Assembly: GCA_900767595.1 (NCBI GenBank)
Contig: CAAFZS010000019.1
Coordinates: forward strand, 1-16,998
Direction of reading: 5' to 3'
DNA length: 16,998 bases
Origin: Bacteroidales bacterium
Lineage (GTDB): Bacteria; Bacteroidota; Bacteroidia; Bacteroidales; Paludibacteraceae
Part shown: positions 15,234 to 16,998 of the stretch, piece by piece
How the letters are laid out: the number at the start of each line of letters is the position of its first letter
Position numbering within the stretch: the stretch's first letter is position 1
Made by a program: the position numbers and the translations under genes
Notes under the pieces: generated by a model
The model's database searches: none
The model's input: only the letters and a program-made list of their open reading frames with translations
Told to the model about the DNA's origin: nothing

Positions 15234-16202
15234 TCACCTCTTTGCCGAGATGGTAACAATACTCTTTTCTTCATCATAACGATAGCAGATAGGCGAGACG
15301 GAAGACATACCCTTAAGTACATTCTCCAACTTATTGCCATTCACCACTAACGAATACGAATATTCATAACATTGCTCATCGCGAATGTTAATATCCACTG
15401 CATATTGACGCTCCAACATCGTCTTCAACTCGTGCATCGACATTCCATTCACCTCCAAACGGTGTTCCTTCCATGCCGAAGCCAAACGAGTGTTCGCATT
15501 ATGATACAATATTGAACGACTCGTCTTACGATCATAACACAACCGCTCTCCGGCACACATATCAACCGACTTTGATCCCCCACGAAAAAGCACATGACCT
15601 TCATCCAAATTTACTTGCAGTGGTTCGTTCTCGTATGCTTTTACATTAAACCGCGTACCTAACACTTCTACCGACACCCCGTTCAAATCTACTATGAACG
15701 GATGATGTTTATCCTTCGCAACATCGAAATAAGCCTCCCCTATCAATGTCACACTGCGATTATAACGAGTAAACCGACCGGGAAACACCAAACGAGAATC
15801 AGCATTCAAATAAATATGTGTTCCATCCTGCAACACTACTTGCAACACCTCACCACGATCAGCACATATTGTCTGCATCGATGCCTCTTGATGCATCGGC
15901 ATCAACCACAGCAAAACTCCTGCGCCCAACATCAGCGCCATCACCACACACGCAACAGCAATATGACGAACGGTCCATATCGAGCGAACGTTCGACTTGG
16001 ACTTTAATTCCACAGGCGGACATATATTGGCAAGCAACCTTTGCTTGACCTCTTCGGAGAGGGAATCTTCCGCATTTTCAATGTTTTGACGGAACCATTG
16101 ATCTATTTCATCATTGGTCTTAACCTCTTCCAAGAATGCCACTCTCTCGGAAGCGGATAGTTTACCATCTAAATAAACTTCTATTTGCTTTTTCATTTTC
16201 AT
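15234..16202 (-). CDS. FecR-type anti-sigma factor
   Basis: The product has 322 residues. Residues 1-60 form a short helical cytoplasmic anti-sigma segment (VYLDGKLSASERVAFLEEV), residues about 79-101 are the single membrane span, and the periplasmic part has a FecR domain (about 112-205: DRGEVLQVVLQDGTHIYLNADSRLVFP, in family order, then LIGEAYFDVAKDKHHPFIV and VLGTRFNVKAY) followed by a DUF4974-like C-terminal domain (about 248-320). It holds the ECF sigma factor until the STN domain of the loaded SusC signals through the periplasm. It begins 4 bp after the sigma gene and ends 46 bp before SusC. M3 at 16196 is an alternative start; M1 is used because it is the closest to the sigma stop, but the two cannot be separated. 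Confidence 0.93.
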   Translation of the reverse strand: MKMKKQIEVYLDGKLSASERVAFLEEVKTNDEIDQWFRQNIENAEDSLSEEVKQRLLANICPPVELKSKSNVRSIWTVRHIAVACVVMALMLGAGVLLWLMPMHQEASMQTICADRGEVLQVVLQDGTHIYLNADSRLVFPGRFTRYNRSVTLIGEAYFDVAKDKHHPFIVDLNGVSVEVLGTRFNVKAYENEPLQVNLDEGHVLFRGGSKSVDMCAGERLCYDRKTSRSILYHNANTRLASAWKEHRLEVNGMSMHELKTMLERQYAVDINIRDEQCYEYSYSLVVNGNKLENVLKGMSSVSPICYRYDEEKSIVTISAKR

Positions 16203-16206
16203 AATG

Positions 16207-16728
16207 TTACATTTTGAGTTTTTCTCTCAACTCTTTTATCGCTAAGGTTATATGTACCTCAACTGTTTTTTCACTAATACCTAATTGTTGTGCGATTTGT
16301 TTATTTGTTTTATGTTGGAATCGGCTCATCGTAAACACGCGTTGGCGCATGGGAGGCATACGATTTACGATTTCTTTTATATACTTATCTACAAACATTA
16401 CATCTTGCTGCTCCTCCATGCGATTATCCTCTTCCTGTTGGTGCGTGAGTACATAATCGGCATACAAAAACTCAATAGCCTCGTGCTCGCAATAATTCAA
16501 AAAAGTATGCTTCGCTGTTGTAAAGAGGTAACTCAAGACTTTCTCTCGGTCCCGCAGATGCTTAAAATGTTCCCATAATTGAAGAAAAACAATCTGTACA
16601 ATTTCCTCTGATAAGTAAGAGTCTCCCTTACTTAGCTGCATCGCAAAATTATACACCCTACCACTATATTCGGAATATATTTGCTCAAATTGCTGCTCCG
16701 AAATCGGATCGTTAATAGTGTTTTTCAT
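16207..16728 (-). CDS. ECF RNA polymerase sigma factor (sigma-70 family, Bacteroidetes type)
   Basis: The product has 173 residues, the usual ECF length. Sigma region 2 spans about residues 14-80 (FEQIYSEYSGRVYNFAMQL; EEIVQIVFLQLWEHF), a linker rich in Glu/Gln spans about 90-110, and region 4 spans about 118-170 (VNRMPPMRQRVFTMSRF, helix-turn-helix NKQIAQQLGISEKTVEVHI). It should direct RNA polymerase to the SusC operon promoter when released by FecR. The promoter it recognises was not located; it should lie in the FecR 3' end or the short gap before SusC. In region 2 the usual acidic residue after VQ (as in VQEVF/VQDVF) is I47, a mild deviation. Confidence 0.93.
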   Translation of the reverse strand: MKNTINDPISEQQFEQIYSEYSGRVYNFAMQLSKGDSYLSEEIVQIVFLQLWEHFKHLRDREKVLSYLFTTAKHTFLNYCEHEAIEFLYADYVLTHQQEEDNRMEEQQDVMFVDKYIKEIVNRMPPMRQRVFTMSRFQHKTNKQIAQQLGISEKTVEVHITLAIKELREKLKM

Positions 16729-16783
16729 ATATGTTCGTGTATTGGTAAGACAACTCAGGAAGCCATATCCCCTAATGAGGATA

Positions 16784-16816
16784 CAAAAATAAACGTTTTT
16801 TGCGACTTTGGGTAAA
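16784..16816 (-). promoter_or_regulatory. Likely housekeeping promoter of the sigma/anti-sigma genes
   Basis: TATTTTTG at 16791-16784 is a perfect match to the Bacteroidetes -7 consensus TAnnTTTG, 55 bp upstream of the sigma ATG. A TTTA (16816-16813) sits 21 nt upstream, a 3/4 match to the -33 TTTG. The spacing fits the major sigma factor of this phylum. Confidence 0.5.
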
Positions 16817-16822
16817 ATCGCA
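16801..16822. promoter_or_regulatory. Imperfect palindrome over the -33 region (operator-like)
   Basis: TGCGA at the left and TCGCA at the right pair, followed inward by one mismatch and TTT/AAA, around a GGGT centre. It covers the -33 box of the likely sigma promoter. Either an operator or a weak 3' hairpin of the upstream gene is possible; no U tract follows on the minus strand. Confidence 0.3.
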
Positions 16823-16838
16823 TTTCATTGGACTGTAT

Positions 16839-16990
16839 TTATTTTATCCGATATTGAACGAAAGCTTCCATCGCCTCGTAATTAGCGAGGCCGAGGTCGC
16901 AATAGAGTTGGGCGGTAGCGTGGTTACGGTCCTCTGCGCGTTGCCAGAACAGACGTTCATCGTCGCCTAAGAACGGAGCCGACTCCATCT
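16839..16990 (-). CDS. C-terminal end of an unidentified protein, truncated at the contig end
   Basis: The frame reads 49 residues from an internal Met at 16988 to the TAA at 16839-16841. It contains DERLFWQRAEDRNHATAQLY and LGLANYEAMEAFVQYRIK, which reads as a soluble helical protein with high coding quality and higher GC than the left side of the window. An in-frame TAG directly precedes the Met, but that stop uses the first base of the adapter-like end sequence, so it is probably an artefact and the real gene continues upstream. No family was recognised. It lies on the same strand as the sigma gene, 110 bp away, and is likely a separate unit. Confidence 0.6.
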
Positions 16991-16998
16991 AGATCGGA
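16991..16998. other. Probable residual sequencing adapter at the contig end
   Basis: The last eight bases, AGATCGGA, equal the first eight of the common Illumina adapter (AGATCGGAAGAGC). They also create the stop codon that would end the truncated frame at 16839-16990. Confidence 0.5.

Noticed and set aside
15188..15340. Extended SusC start adding 51 residues
   Set aside because: The extension overlaps the end of the FecR frame, and a clear signal peptide starts at 15187.
1..16998. CRISPR array, tRNA or rRNA genes, transposase, integrase or attachment sites
   Set aside because: No regularly spaced repeats, cloverleaf-like sequences, or transposase/recombinase motifs were seen on either strand.

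Overview
The window looks like a contig from a Bacteroidales bacterium (Bacteroides/Prevotella-like; genus not resolvable). The evidence is a SusC/SusD pair preceded by a Bacteroidetes-type ECF sigma factor and a FecR anti-sigma factor, AT-rich leaders without Shine-Dalgarno sequences, a promoter-like TAnnTTTG box, and many secreted proteins with short shared C-terminal tails. Every supported gene lies on the minus strand, so transcription runs from right to left. No stretch longer than 300 bases lacks a gene. No tRNA, rRNA, CRISPR array or insertion sequence was seen.

Right end (16839-16998): the C-terminal end of an unidentified protein. The last eight bases equal the start of a common Illumina adapter, so the contig probably ends inside this gene. 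Next (16207-16728 and 15234-16202) come the ECF sigma factor and the FecR-type anti-sigma factor, 4 bp apart, behind a likely promoter.

Core operon (2872-15187): SusC-like TonB-dependent transporter carrying an N-terminal STN signalling domain, SusD-like lipoprotein, a small secreted beta protein, a large multidomain secreted calcineurin-type phosphoesterase, an inner-membrane organophosphate:phosphate antiporter (GlpT/UhpT-like), and a secreted DUF4886 SGNH-type hydrolase fused to a GLUG-type domain. The last three are separated by 10 bp or overlap by 4 bp. No glycoside hydrolase or polysaccharide lyase is present. The simplest reading is a sigma/anti-sigma-controlled locus that binds a phosphorus-containing substrate at the surface, trims it with a phosphoesterase and possibly an acyl/acetyl esterase, and imports the phosphorylated product across the inner membrane. 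Glycerophosphodiesters, teichoic-acid fragments, phospholipid headgroups and phosphorylated sugars are all possible; the sequence does not decide.

Left part (1-2713): a 54-codon ORF, an MNT nucleotidyltransferase and a HEPN protein form a small cassette of the toxin-antitoxin type. It is followed by a secreted GLUG/Ig-like repeat protein that runs off the left edge. Its GLUG-type region is a diverged copy of the C-terminal region of the DUF4886 protein on the other side of the cassette.
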